Counted from the first letter of the stretch, positions 17,592 through 26,718 are shown. The stretch is DNA of 64,000 nucleotides from Paenibacillus sp. FSL H7-0331 (GCF_001956045.1 NZ_MRTH01000005.1:1-64000), one strand, 5' to 3'. The notes: a model not told the origin generated them from the sequence alone. Translations and numbers: made by a program.

Positions 17592-19181
17592 TTATTTTGT
17601 ATTTTTTTGATACTCTACTAGTTGGTCAATAATTGCCCTTCTGCCACCAGACGTCCAACTCATACTAAACCAATTGGGAATTAACATAACATTACCTTGT
17701 TGAACGGCTTTGATCGCCTTCCATGCATGCGTACCGCACATTTGCTCGTACATGTTTTCACTGCCCGCACGCAGATGGTTTTTTTGAATAAACAAATGGT
17801 CGGTCTCCAGTGGAGGAAGCCATTGGGGAGCCAACTCAATGCTTTTGGTTTGCATTGGCATATTGCTGCCGGGTTTTAAACCAAGCTCCTGGTAGATCAA
17901 TTCATTGAGAGGATGATCGATCGTTCCCTGAATCCTGACAAAAAGGTGGTTGACCTGCATGAGCGTAACCGTCTGATTATCCATACTGCGTGCAAGCAGT
18001 CTCCGTGCTGCAGTCGTATGTAAAGCCAACTGGTTAAGTTCCTGCTCCGCCTTTTCCTCTCGTCCAAGCAGCTCGGCTATATTTCGATAGTTGACGCTCC
18101 AATCTGGATCTACGGCAAACATCACGGTAGGTGTAATCCTGATTAATTCCTCTTGAAACTCTTGATGGAACATGTCGGCGATGATGACGTCGGGCTGAGC
18201 GTGCTCAAGCTCCTGCAAACGGCAGGACAAAACATGAGCGTGCTCGCTGTCTCCCATACCGGGATATTTGAAGCAGTTCACATGAACGATAGGTTCAATG
18301 CCAAGTGAACGCAGGCTGTCCTGGAATTTCAAGCAAGAGACAACGGCGATCTTCAACCTATACCTCGTCATGAAAAAAGTAGGGGATACGCCGACCTTTT
18401 GCTGGAACATTCGGCTAAAATAAAACTCATTTTCATAGCCGACTGCTGCGGATACCTGCTTAATCTTGTATCCGGGTTTGGACAACAGGTGTTTGGCACT
18501 TTCCATACGCAGTTGAGTCAAATATTCAATGGGGGATACCCCTATGGTTTTCTTGAATAATCGGGAAAAGGAGCTGGTCGTCATCCCGGCCATTGTCGCA
18601 AGCTTGACCATGTCGAGCTTGCCTGCAAAGTTCGATTGCATATACGCTGTGATCTGCTGTATGCTGTGCCGAATTAAAGGTTTCACCGAATCATGGGCAG
18701 GAGCCTGAAGAATTTGCTGCAGCAGCTCCTGAAATTGAATATGAGACTGGAAAGGATCCGCAGGCTCATTTCTTTTCTCATAGAGGGAGTGAAGTAGTGC
18801 TTGAACATTTGCGGGATCTTCCATAGGAATATAACCCGCAGGAAATGCAGGCAGAGGCGCACGGAGTAGTTGAATGCTTTGATGGTTTTTACCCACAGCA
18901 GCACTTGTGAAATGTCTGAACATAACTGTGTAATACTCGATCGACTCGGACTGTAAAGCGATTTCGATATCCATGTTGGGCTTGAATATATAGAGCTGCA
19001 GAGGTTTGATTTCAATAAGCTTACTATCGATCAATAGTGTCCCCGTGCCCTTGATAATGAAGCAAATCATTGTGACCGGAAAATGACGATATCGCATCAG
19101 CTCCTTACAGTAACGACGTTTGTGTATCGAGTGCAGAAAGTAAATCGAATACGGAGCTGGGTATCGCGGCTGGTTATTCAT
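17592..19181 (-). CDS. Btr-like AraC regulator with siderophore-binding domain (paralog 2)
   Basis: 529 residues with the same three-part layout as the regulator at 14677: a cupin-like N-terminus, AraC HTH (MVKLATMAGMTTSSFSRLFKK and KQVSAAVGYENEFYFSRMFQQ), and a TroA-like C-terminal domain. It follows the two permease genes on the same strand after a hairpin, in the order known from Bacillus feu loci, where the neighbouring regulator activates uptake when siderophore is bound. The ATG at 19181 has GGAG 8 bases upstream; a start at 19205 would add eight residues without a site. Confidence 0.88.
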   Translation of the reverse strand: MNNQPRYPAPYSIYFLHSIHKRRYCKELMRYRHFPVTMICFIIKGTGTLLIDSKLIEIKPLQLYIFKPNMDIEIALQSESIEYYTVMFRHFTSAAVGKNHQSIQLLRAPLPAFPAGYIPMEDPANVQALLHSLYEKRNEPADPFQSHIQFQELLQQILQAPAHDSVKPLIRHSIQQITAYMQSNFAGKLDMVKLATMAGMTTSSFSRLFKKTIGVSPIEYLTQLRMESAKHLLSKPGYKIKQVSAAVGYENEFYFSRMFQQKVGVSPTFFMTRYRLKIAVVSCLKFQDSLRSLGIEPIVHVNCFKYPGMGDSEHAHVLSCRLQELEHAQPDVIIADMFHQEFQEELIRITPTVMFAVDPDWSVNYRNIAELLGREEKAEQELNQLALHTTAARRLLARSMDNQTVTLMQVNHLFVRIQGTIDHPLNELIYQELGLKPGSNMPMQTKSIELAPQWLPPLETDHLFIQKNHLRAGSENMYEQMCGTHAWKAIKAVQQGNVMLIPNWFSMSWTSGGRRAIIDQLVEYQKNTK

Positions 19182-19225
19182 GAGCAGGTCTCCAATCCAT
19201 CGCATGAATCGATAATAATCAAGGA

Positions 19226-19267
19226 TAGCCAGACGAACCCTTCCTTGTGCGTAAGGTTCGTCTGGCT
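19226..19267 (-). terminator. Hairpin between permease gene and Btr-like regulator 2
   Basis: A 13 bp perfect inverted repeat (agccagacgaacc / ggttcgtctggct) follows the second permease stop on the minus strand. The downstream tract is only moderately T-rich, so it could be a terminator or a partial attenuator that lowers read-through into the regulator. Confidence 0.65.
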
Positions 19268-19271
19268 CCTG

Positions 19272-20315
19272 TTATACGGCATTACGATTTGTGTACAACA
19301 AATAAATAAAGAACGGGGCCCCTACTGCAGAAGTAAACACACCTACAGGGATGTCCAAAGGGAGAAAAAAGGTGCGGCCAACGAGATCGGCAACGACGAC
19401 GATGATCGCTCCAAGCAGCGCAGAGACTGGCAGTATACTGCCGAAGCTGGTGCCGACCAGCTTGCGAGCCATATGTGGGGCCAGCAGTCCGACAAACCCG
19501 ATACCACCGCCCACGGAAACGGCTGATCCGGCCAAGGCAACGCTTAACAGCAGCAGCACCAATCGATTGCGCTCTACATGGCTTCCAGCGCTGGCAGCGA
19601 CATCGTCCCCGAGCTGCTGAATATTGACGTGCCGAGCCAGCAGGAAGGCTAGTGGAATCAGAATGACAGTCCACGGCAGCAGCGTAAATACATTTTCCCA
19701 ATTTGTTCCGTATACAGATCCCGTCAGCCATAGATAGGCTTGGCCCGCATCATTTTTGGGACTGAAAATGATCATCATCGTGGTCATGGCCGACATCAGG
19801 GTGGAGACTCCTACGCCAACCAGAATAAGACGAAATGGGGTGACTCCTTTTTTCCAGGCAAGCGCATAGAGGACAACGGCCACAACGGCTGCTCCGAGCA
19901 TGGCGGATACCGGAAGCAGTCGTATACTCATCGTTTTGGCCAAGTACGTCAGAAAGACAACAGCCGCTACGGCAGCACCACCCGTCACGCCCAATATGTC
20001 TGGTGACGCCATGGGGTTACGGATCATCCCTTGCAGGATCGCACCTGAGGATGCTAATGAAGCACCGATCAGCAGTGCCAGCAATATGCGAGGAAGACGC
20101 AGCTTTTGAATAATCATGGTTTGATCCTCAGCGCCTATACCTAATACACTGCGAATGACATCAAGGGGCTGGATATACATTTCTCCAAGTCCTGTACTGA
20201 CCACAAATGCGGTCGTGCATACAATGAGCAGCGCTGCAATGACGAGCACGGTTCTCTTATGAATTAAAAAGGATATACGCCCGCGGACAGAGCGGATGGG
20301 GACATACGGTTTCAT
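19272..20315 (-). CDS. Ferric-siderophore ABC permease, FecCD family (FeuC-like)
   Basis: 347 residues, around nine to ten transmembrane helices. Typical FecCD blocks are present: LRLPRILLALLIGASLASSGAILQ, NPMASPDILGVTGGAA, and near the C-terminus GGGIGFVGLLAPHMARKLVG, LLGAIIVVVADLVGRTFFLPLDIPVGVFTSAVGAPFFIYLLY. It forms the membrane channel with the partner permease. Its start overlaps the partner stop (ATGA). No ATPase gene is nearby; in Bacillus FeuBC use the distant ATPase YusV, so a shared ATPase elsewhere is likely. Confidence 0.93.
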   Translation of the reverse strand: MKPYVPIRSVRGRISFLIHKRTVLVIAALLIVCTTAFVVSTGLGEMYIQPLDVIRSVLGIGAEDQTMIIQKLRLPRILLALLIGASLASSGAILQGMIRNPMASPDILGVTGGAAVAAVVFLTYLAKTMSIRLLPVSAMLGAAVVAVVLYALAWKKGVTPFRLILVGVGVSTLMSAMTTMMIIFSPKNDAGQAYLWLTGSVYGTNWENVFTLLPWTVILIPLAFLLARHVNIQQLGDDVAASAGSHVERNRLVLLLLSVALAGSAVSVGGGIGFVGLLAPHMARKLVGTSFGSILPVSALLGAIIVVVADLVGRTFFLPLDIPVGVFTSAVGAPFFIYLLYTNRNAV

Positions 20316-21313
20316 GTTTTGGCAATCCCCTTTCGAGCCATATAGATAAAGAACGGAGCTCCGATCATGGCGGTCATAACACCAACCGGCATTTCTTCAG
20401 GAATCATAATAAAGCGGGCGACCAGATCGGCCAAAATCAGCAGAATCGCACCGAGCAGCGCACAATAGGGAATGACCCAGCGATAATCCATTCCAACGAA
20501 AAACCGGGATATATGCGGAATGACAATGCCGATAAAACCGATGGGTCCGGCGACAGAAACTGAGCTGCCAGCGAGCACGACAATGATGATCGCTGCCACC
20601 GTCTTGATCACAACTGTACGCTGTCCAAGGCTCTTGGCAGTATCCTCACCCATCAACAGTAAATTGACATCGCGTGCAATGACACAAGCAGCCAGCCAGC
20701 ATACGATCATATAAGGAAGCACAGCAAGCAGCATGTCCGGCGAGCGTCCGGCGATGGACCCGGTTAACCAGAATAATACACTGCTCAGTACTTGTTTGTT
20801 GACGACCAGCATCGCTTGTGTCAATGAAGAGAATAAAGCTGTCATCGCCGAACCCGCCAAAATAATTTTGATAGGCGTTAAACCGTCTCTTCCCATGGAG
20901 CCGAGCACATACACAGCTGCTGCAGCGGCAGCAGCTCCCAGGAATGAGATCCACATCAAAACGGAAAGCGAGGAGACGGATAGTACTGTTGCTGCGAATA
21001 CGATGAAAAAAGTAGCCCCTGCATTCACACCAAGCACACTTGGCGCTGCAAGCGGATTGCGGGTTAATGCCTGCATCAGGGCTCCGGCAATAGCCAGACT
21101 GGCCCCGATGGCTGCTGCGATGAATGCCCGTGGCATGCGTGTCGTATGTATAATCACCTGTTCACGAACGGCTTCATCGTAATGCATGAGCGTTTGCCAA
21201 GCGGTGGCGAAACGGAAATTGGTAGCTCCAAACATAATGCTTGAGATTAGGCAAACCAGCAATATTAAAGCGGCTGCGATCAATCCCGATACTCTCCAAA
21301 GATTAGCAGTCAT
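20312..21313 (-). CDS. Ferric-siderophore ABC permease, FecCD family (FeuB-like)
   Basis: About 333 residues with FecCD features: TRMPRAFIAAAIGASLAIAGALMQ, NPLAAPSVLGVNAGA, VAGPIGFIGIVIPHISRFFVG and the ending IPEEMPVGVMTAMIGAPFFIYMA. It partners the downstream permease, with which it overlaps by four bases. The ATG at 21313 has GGAGG 7 bases upstream; a start at 21370 would add 19 residues and run into the intergenic hairpin. Confidence 0.92.
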   Translation of the reverse strand: MTANLWRVSGLIAAALILLVCLISSIMFGATNFRFATAWQTLMHYDEAVREQVIIHTTRMPRAFIAAAIGASLAIAGALMQALTRNPLAAPSVLGVNAGATFFIVFAATVLSVSSLSVLMWISFLGAAAAAAAVYVLGSMGRDGLTPIKIILAGSAMTALFSSLTQAMLVVNKQVLSSVLFWLTGSIAGRSPDMLLAVLPYMIVCWLAACVIARDVNLLLMGEDTAKSLGQRTVVIKTVAAIIIVVLAGSSVSVAGPIGFIGIVIPHISRFFVGMDYRWVIPYCALLGAILLILADLVARFIMIPEEMPVGVMTAMIGAPFFIYMARKGIAKT

Positions 21314-21341
21314 GGATATCCTCCAGAAATGTCCTGATGAT

Positions 21342-21380
21342 GCATAAGAGAGAATGAGCCCACGGCTCATTCTCCTATGC
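21342..21380 (-). terminator. Intercistronic hairpin between binding-protein and permease genes
   Basis: gcataagagagaatgagcc and ggctcattctcctatgc pair around a three-base loop, giving a very stable stem of about 17 bp. It has no long T-run. Such hairpins between binding-protein and permease genes usually protect or partly terminate the upstream message so more binding protein is made. Confidence 0.6.
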
Positions 21381-21424
21381 GTTACTTCTATTCCATTAAT
21401 AAATATGAAATGGAGCTGAACAGT

Positions 21425-22417
21425 CTATTTGATCTCAAAATATTTATAAAGATCATCCAACAGCGATTTGGCTGCCGTACTGCCTGCACCCAGATTCCAT
21501 GTCACAACATCGACTTTAAAGTATTTACCGTTTTTGACGCCCTTAAGGTCTTTCCAGAGAGGATGTGAGGTCCATTCAGATTGAGTTTTTCTTGCATTTG
21601 ATCCATCATCCACCTGAGACGTAATATCAAAGATATAGTCGCCGTCCAGCTGTGGCATTTGCTCCTTGGAGGTCAGATTGATCACGGTTTTACCCTCAAC
21701 CTGCTGTGCCTTTGGTCTTGGCAATCCGAGCTCCTTGAAGATGGTGCCTGCAAAGCCGGTTGAGTAAATCCGAGCACTGCCATCCCGCTCGAAGCGAATA
21801 ATCGATACTTCGGATTTGCCGATTCGATCTCCCATTTTTTGCTTAAATGTAGCGACTCCTGTATCCCATTCCTTGATGATTTTTGCTGCTTCATCCTGCT
21901 TATTTAATGCTTCCGCAGCAATGTTCAGATTTTCCTTCCAGGAAAATAAATCACCCACAATGATGGTCGGAGCTATGGAATTAAGCTGTGGATATACTTT
22001 CTCATTCCTGGTTTTTTGCCCGATGATCAGGTCAGGCTTAAGAGCGATAATAGCTTCGATATTCGGCTGCAATTCATCACCGAGGTTCTTAACCCCATCC
22101 ATTTTCGAACCCAAATACTTGTACCACGGTTTTTCATCCCACGATTCTACCGCGCCTACTGGCTTCACGTTTAAAGCAGTAGTGATGTCTACCATGCCGC
22201 TGAATAGGACAACAACGCGTTCAGGTACCTTTTTCAAGGTAGTGGTCCCCATGGTGTGGGTAATGGTTTTGTCATAAGCAACGGCTGGCTTGGACGACGC
22301 TGCATCCTTTCCAGGCGTAGTGCCAGTGGCTGCGCCTGTAGAGGCAACTGGACTCGATCCGCAACCAGCGGCAAACAATAATACAACGAATGCTAATAAT
22401 AAGTGCAGCTGTTTCAT
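21425..22417 (-). CDS. Ferric-siderophore ABC transporter substrate-binding lipoprotein (2, FeuA-like)
   Basis: 330 residues. Signal peptide with lipobox FAAGC (MKQLHLLLAFVVLLFAAGC), a Gly/Ala/Ser linker, then a FecB-type binding fold closely similar to the protein at 16465: ITHTMGTTTLKKVPERVVVLF, IIALKPDLIIGQK, VSIIRFERDGSARIYSTGFAG. It captures ferric siderophore outside the membrane for the two downstream permeases. The nitroreductase gene ends 34 bases upstream, so the order on this strand is nitroreductase, binding protein, permease, permease. Confidence 0.93.
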   Translation of the reverse strand: MKQLHLLLAFVVLLFAAGCGSSPVASTGAATGTTPGKDAASSKPAVAYDKTITHTMGTTTLKKVPERVVVLFSGMVDITTALNVKPVGAVESWDEKPWYKYLGSKMDGVKNLGDELQPNIEAIIALKPDLIIGQKTRNEKVYPQLNSIAPTIIVGDLFSWKENLNIAAEALNKQDEAAKIIKEWDTGVATFKQKMGDRIGKSEVSIIRFERDGSARIYSTGFAGTIFKELGLPRPKAQQVEGKTVINLTSKEQMPQLDGDYIFDITSQVDDGSNARKTQSEWTSHPLWKDLKGVKNGKYFKVDVVTWNLGAGSTAAKSLLDDLYKYFEIK

Positions 22418-22451
22418 TGGTGTTCCCCCTTGTTAAACTTTTGTTGCAAGC

Positions 22452-23030
22452 TTACAGCTTGTCATGTATGGTCAGAATTTGCTGGGCATCCTTGCGCGGA
22501 CGCGGCGGAGGAATGAGCTCCGGATAGCCAATGTGCAGCAAGCCGACTATTTTCTCACCTGGCTGCACCCCTACAGTCTCCCTGAAGCCAGGGTGGTAAT
22601 TAAAGTTATTCGTCTTCCAGACGACGCCAAGTCCTTGTTCCCATGCGGCAAGCTGAAAGGTCTGTATCCAGGCGCTAGCGGCTGCATAATCCTCATCCCA
22701 CTGCTTTTGACGGGAATCCTCGTTCATTACCACAATCAAGTGCATGGGCACATGCAGAAAATAATCCATTTTCTTTTGAGCATACTTAACCCGATCTTCA
22801 GCACTATAGGTATCGACCATAGCTTTGGCCAGTGTGTCACGTGCTTCTTCCATATAAAGAATGAATCTCCATGGCTCCCGGACTCCATGAGTCGGTGCCC
22901 AGGCAGCAACATTCAGCAGCTCGATCAGTAGTTCTTTTGAAACAGGATCGCTTTTGAACTGACGAATCGAACGTCGCGATTTTATCAAATTAGCCATTGC
23001 ACCTGTACTTTGAGTATGTAATGATTCCAT
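22452..23030 (-). CDS. Nitroreductase family flavoprotein in siderophore operon
   Basis: 192 residues of the FMN-dependent nitroreductase fold: IKSRRSIRQFKSDPVSKELL near the N-terminus, AAWAPTHGVREPWRFI, and EQGLGVVWKTNNF, with the C-terminal KIVGLLHIGYPE. Substrates in the family range from quinones to nitro compounds and flavins. As first gene behind a perfect Fur-like site and ahead of the uptake genes, it may reduce ferric siderophore or flavin to release iron; this is inference from context. Ribosome site AAGGAGG. Confidence 0.88.
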   Translation of the reverse strand: MESLHTQSTGAMANLIKSRRSIRQFKSDPVSKELLIELLNVAAWAPTHGVREPWRFILYMEEARDTLAKAMVDTYSAEDRVKYAQKKMDYFLHVPMHLIVVMNEDSRQKQWDEDYAAASAWIQTFQLAAWEQGLGVVWKTNNFNYHPGFRETVGVQPGEKIVGLLHIGYPELIPPPRPRKDAQQILTIHDKL

Positions 23031-23064
23031 GAATGGGTAACCTCCTTTTATAGCTCTATATAAT

Positions 23065-23079
23065 TGATAATGATTATCA
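23065..23079. promoter_or_regulatory. Fur-box-like site, nitroreductase-siderophore operon
   Basis: TGATAATGATTATCA is a perfect match to the 7-1-7 Fur consensus, 34 bp upstream of the nitroreductase start on the minus strand. It would place the four-gene operon under iron repression. Confidence 0.8.
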
Positions 23080-23170
23080 TTAATCCTTATCCATCATAAA
23101 GATGATTTTGGTGATTGTACATATCTTAATTTGCCTGATTGGCTGGATTATTTTGTCCCGACTAATGAAT

Positions 23171-23199
23171 AAAAAAAGAACCCATAGGTATGGGCTCCT
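23171..23199 (-). terminator. Terminator after rluA-family gene
   Basis: On the minus strand gagcccata / tatgggttc pair and are followed by seven T residues. Confidence 0.75.
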
Positions 23200-23209
23200 T
23201 AGGTTAAGG

Positions 23210-24205
23210 CTATAGGCTGGCATGAGGGGATGGGCGAAACGGGTGCAAAAACATTTTGGGAATCGCCGTTTCGAAGCGCAGCAGCTCCCCCTTGGTCGGA
23301 TGTATAAAGGCTAGAACGCGCGCGTGCAGACCGAGTCTGTTAATGATTTTCGACTTGGAGCCATACTTCTTGTCACCGACCACAGGATGACCGATGTCCT
23401 CCATATGAACACGAATCTGATTTTTGCGGCCTGTTTCCAGATGAATATCCAACAAAGAGAAATTTCCGTTCGTTTGGACCAATCGGTAATGGGTTATCGC
23501 TTGTTGTCCATCATTGGGGTACTGACTGGAGTACATCTTAAGTGTGCTGCTTTCTTTGAGCCATGAGGTGATCGTACCTTCAATTTTTCGCACCTTGCCT
23601 TCAACCAGAGCTGTGTAGGAACGCTCCTTGACCATGTCCTGCCATGCGTTTTGCAAGGTTTGCTGAACCTTCTCGCTTTTGGCGAATACCATCACTCCGG
23701 AGGTGTCGCGGTCCAGTCGGTGAACGATGAAAATACGGTTGCGCGGATTTTCTTCACGAACATGCATCGTAAGCTGACGATAGGCTGTGACCTCGTCTTC
23801 CTTGTGTGTCGCTGAAACTGAGAGAATACCGGAATCCTTGTTAATGACGATGAGATCCTCATCCTCATGCAAAATAGTGAGACCCAATATAGGTGATGCC
23901 TGTGCGGATTTATCCTTGCTAATACTGACGATATGCCCGGGCTTGAGCGCAAAATTATAGGTGGTTATAGTCCGATCATTCACTGAAACCTGCCCGCGGG
24001 CCAGAATGGATTTAACTGAATTACGTCCCATATTGGAGAGATGCTCCAATAAAAAAGTCAGCAGCTCCGCGGGCTCGGCTACCTTGAAGACGATAGGCTT
24101 GGAAGGACCCTTATGTGAAGTAGTCGGCTTATTAGAAATATTCGCTTTGCTAGCTGGGCGTGGATTTCGATTTGCGCCTCGATTGGCTTTGGGTGGTTTA
24201 CTCAT
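23210..24205 (-). CDS. RluA family pseudouridine synthase
   Basis: About 331 residues. A basic, Asn/Lys/Pro-rich N-terminal tail (to ~40) precedes an S4 RNA-binding domain (about 45-105, SVKSILARGQVSVNDRTIT) and the catalytic domain with IVHRLDRDTSGVMVFAKS, whose Asp is the catalytic residue, and HLETGRKNQIRVHMEDIGHPVVGD. It isomerises uridine in rRNA or tRNA; the target cannot be told from sequence. The start is uncertain: 24205 has GGAG 14 bases upstream, 24229 has none. Confidence 0.9.
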   Translation of the reverse strand: MSKPPKANRGANRNPRPASKANISNKPTTSHKGPSKPIVFKVAEPAELLTFLLEHLSNMGRNSVKSILARGQVSVNDRTITTYNFALKPGHIVSISKDKSAQASPILGLTILHEDEDLIVINKDSGILSVSATHKEDEVTAYRQLTMHVREENPRNRIFIVHRLDRDTSGVMVFAKSEKVQQTLQNAWQDMVKERSYTALVEGKVRKIEGTITSWLKESSTLKMYSSQYPNDGQQAITHYRLVQTNGNFSLLDIHLETGRKNQIRVHMEDIGHPVVGDKKYGSKSKIINRLGLHARVLAFIHPTKGELLRFETAIPKMFLHPFRPSPHASL

Positions 24206-24494
24206 TAGGTAGTTGTCGCTCCGATTCATTGGTTTATTCAGTTTATTTCTTTACTATACCATGTTCGGCAGGACGGGAGAAGGTCATGCGCAGTGAATGC
24301 TAAATCATATACTCGAAGGTGGGTATGAGGACCCCATAGTAACGACTTCGTGACTACTCTGTATGGACATCAGCATAATCTTGCTTTATTTGACATAATG
24401 AACGCTTTCCATGCATAGAATAAACTTTACCGGGAATCCTACAAATAGAAGGTAAACGGTAATAATTCGGTAAATAGTGGTAAATCATCCTAAG
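24206..24494. other. Intergenic region without a gene, with GGTAAA repeats
   Basis: I see no convincing gene here. Four GGTAAA/GGTAAT hexamers occur at about 24451, 24458, 24469 and 24479, just before the PhoP-box-like array. Confidence 0.5.
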
Positions 24495-24533
24495 TTAACA
24501 GAGTGTTCACACTAAGTTAATACTGCGTTCATG
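24495..24533 (+). promoter_or_regulatory. PhoP-box-like array of four direct repeats
   Basis: TTAACA, TTCACA, TTAATA and TTCATG begin at 24495, 24506, 24517 and 24528, exactly 11 bases apart with five-base spacers. Bacillus PhoP binds TT(A/C/T)ACA repeats with this spacing, usually four of them over positions -22 to -60 of activated promoters. A TACACT -10-like box at 24543-24548 would put the array in that position. The repeats are seen directly; PhoP control is inferred. Confidence 0.55.
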
Positions 24534-24581
24534 TTGGTGGCTTACACTTAGTCCGTAGTGAATGAAAGAGGAGGGAAATTA

Positions 24582-24812
24582 ATGATTTTATATCAAATGG
24601 CCAAACGGATGGAGCAAAGAAAGAAGCTTCAGCATACGATTGAGCAATCCGAGGGTATTATGGCACAGCAGCTTGTCACGCAAAAAGAACAGGTTGAAGC
24701 ACAGCTTATGACGCAGGCGAATTACTGGGCAGAAGAAGGCAATGACGATTTCATGTTAAGTGCAATGGTTCCTGAGGTCGGCGGTATTCAAACAAATACA
24801 GCAGGCTTGTAG
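24582..24812 (+). CDS. Small helical protein of unknown function
   Basis: 76 residues, mostly helical and Gln/Glu/Lys-rich (MAKRMEQRKKLQHTIEQSEG, then QKEQVEAQLMTQANYWAEEGNDDF) with a short hydrophobic, Gly-containing tail. I recognise no family and no signal peptide or membrane segment. GAGGAGGG lies 6 bases before the ATG, one of the strongest sites in the window, so it is very probably translated. A four-repeat PhoP-box-like array lies 49-87 bases upstream, suggesting induction under phosphate limitation. Confidence 0.7.
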   Translation: MILYQMAKRMEQRKKLQHTIEQSEGIMAQQLVTQKEQVEAQLMTQANYWAEEGNDDFMLSAMVPEVGGIQTNTAGL

Positions 24813-24925
24813 CTGGAAATGGAATTTACCTTACGAGGTGTTCCATTTCTTTTTTTTGTATTCGGCATCTTTTCCGTGTAAAATAGGGTTGCATGAATCC
24901 TGTAAAGTAAAAGAGGTTATTTCGC

Positions 24926-26689
24926 ATGAAAATCGTATTATCGACGCTTAACGCCAAATTTATCCATACATCGCTTGCCCTCCGTTATTTGAAAGCCTTC
25001 TGTGGCGACGACTTTAACATAGACATTACGGAATATACGATAAAAGATCCGGCGATGAACATTGTTTCGGATTTATTTCAACGTCAACCTGATGTGATCG
25101 GTTTCTCCTGTTACATCTGGAATATCGAAGAAACGATTACCGTGATCAGCATGCTGAAGAAAATTAATCCTCAGCTTATTATTATTTTAGGTGGTCCTGA
25201 GGTCTCTTATGATACCGATTATTGGATGGAGAGACTGCCGCAGGTCGATTATATCGTGATGGGTGAGGGAGAAGAAACCTTCCATCATTTGCTGAAGGAA
25301 ATTAGTGGGGATCGTGCGTTCTACAGTGTATTCGGGACTGCTTATCGCAAAGAGGGCAGAGTTCTGATCAATCCGCCGCGGCCAAAGCTGAAGCTCGACG
25401 ATATCCCGTCACCACACCGATTTGCCGAAGATGTTCCGAGCCTGGCGAACCGTGTCGTTTATTTTGAAACGAGCCGTGGCTGCCCGTTTAGCTGTCAGTT
25501 CTGTTTGTCTTCAATTGAAGTGGGTGTTCGTTATTTTGACATCGATCGGACAAAAAACGACATTCTGTATTTGATCGCATCCGGTGCGAAGCTGATCAAG
25601 TTTGTGGACAGAACCTTTAATATCAAGCGCGATTATGCGATGGACATATTTGAATTTCTCATTAACAACCATCAGGGCTGTGTGTTCCAATTTGAGATTA
25701 CAGCGGACATTATGCGACCCGAGGTATTGGAGTATTTGGCGGAAAATGCGCCGCCGGGTGTGTTCCGTTTTGAAATTGGCGTACAGTCCACGAATGATTT
25801 GACGAATGGACTTGTGAAGCGTCGGCAAAATTTTGCCAAGCTGTCGCGAACCGTGACCATGGTCAAGGAAAGTGGCAAGATTGATCAGCATTTGGATTTG
25901 ATTGCCGGTTTGCCTGAGGAGAATTATAATTCATTCCGCAAAACGTTCAACGATGTGTTTGAATTGGGGCCTGAGGAGCTGCAGCTCGGATTTTTGAAAA
26001 TGCTGCGGGGTACAGGCATGCGCGCTGACGCCGAAAAGTATGGTTACATGTATATGGACAATGCGCCCTACGAAATTCTGGGCAACGATATTTTGCCATT
26101 CTCCGATCTGGTAAGGATCAAACGGGTTGAGGATGTACTGGAAAAATACTGGAATTCACATCGTCTGGATCATACCGTGAATTATTTAATTCGGGAGCAG
26201 TTCCCTTCGGCTTTTGATTTCTTCCAGCAGTTTGGCGACTATTGGGAAACCCAGGGCTGGCAAAAAATCGGCCATCAGCTCGAGGATTTGTTTACCCGAC
26301 TGCGTGCGTTTCTGATTCATCGGGGAACACAGCGGATGGATGTTATTGAGGGCTTGATGAAACTGGATTACTTCCTCAACCATAAGTACAAGCCTCGTAA
26401 AATATGGTGGGAATTTACTCTGAACAAAGCGGCGCAGAACGATTACTTACGCAGGCTTGTCCATAACCCGGAGGCCGTTTCCACAGCTTATGCTGAACTT
26501 GGTATCGGGGAGAAGGATATCCACAAGCACGTGATGATCGAGGTGCTTCCGTTCCGACTGGATACGTATCTGGAAACAGGGGAGCTTATCGCTGATGCAG
26601 AGCAGTTGCTTATCATTTATTTCCCGCCCGACACTTCGACTCGTGCAATGCACTTTACATTGTCGCTAACATCGGCGCAGGCGATGTAG
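24926..26689 (+). CDS. B12-binding domain radical SAM protein (DUF4080)
   Basis: 587 residues. N-terminal cobalamin-binding-type domain (about 1-135, with IGFSCYIWN and IILGGPEVSYD), a radical SAM barrel (about 175-390) with the cluster motif in ETSRGCPFSCQFCLSS (CxxxCxxC), and a C-terminal DUF4080 region (about 400-560). Members are presumed methylases or related enzymes, but no substrate is known. Family length is normal. A terminator within the first copy of a direct repeat follows it. Confidence 0.9.
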   Translation: MKIVLSTLNAKFIHTSLALRYLKAFCGDDFNIDITEYTIKDPAMNIVSDLFQRQPDVIGFSCYIWNIEETITVISMLKKINPQLIIILGGPEVSYDTDYWMERLPQVDYIVMGEGEETFHHLLKEISGDRAFYSVFGTAYRKEGRVLINPPRPKLKLDDIPSPHRFAEDVPSLANRVVYFETSRGCPFSCQFCLSSIEVGVRYFDIDRTKNDILYLIASGAKLIKFVDRTFNIKRDYAMDIFEFLINNHQGCVFQFEITADIMRPEVLEYLAENAPPGVFRFEIGVQSTNDLTNGLVKRRQNFAKLSRTVTMVKESGKIDQHLDLIAGLPEENYNSFRKTFNDVFELGPEELQLGFLKMLRGTGMRADAEKYGYMYMDNAPYEILGNDILPFSDLVRIKRVEDVLEKYWNSHRLDHTVNYLIREQFPSAFDFFQQFGDYWETQGWQKIGHQLEDLFTRLRAFLIHRGTQRMDVIEGLMKLDYFLNHKYKPRKIWWEFTLNKAAQNDYLRRLVHNPEAVSTAYAELGIGEKDIHKHVMIEVLPFRLDTYLETGELIADAEQLLIIYFPPDTSTRAMHFTLSLTSAQAM

Positions 26690-26718
26690 GTCTGAGCTTT
26701 ATCGTCCATATATTCAAC

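Noticed and set aside
19206..19225. Possible Fur box upstream of Btr-like regulator 2 (gataataatca)
   Set aside because: Only one half-site resembles the consensus; too weak beside the three clear sites in the island.
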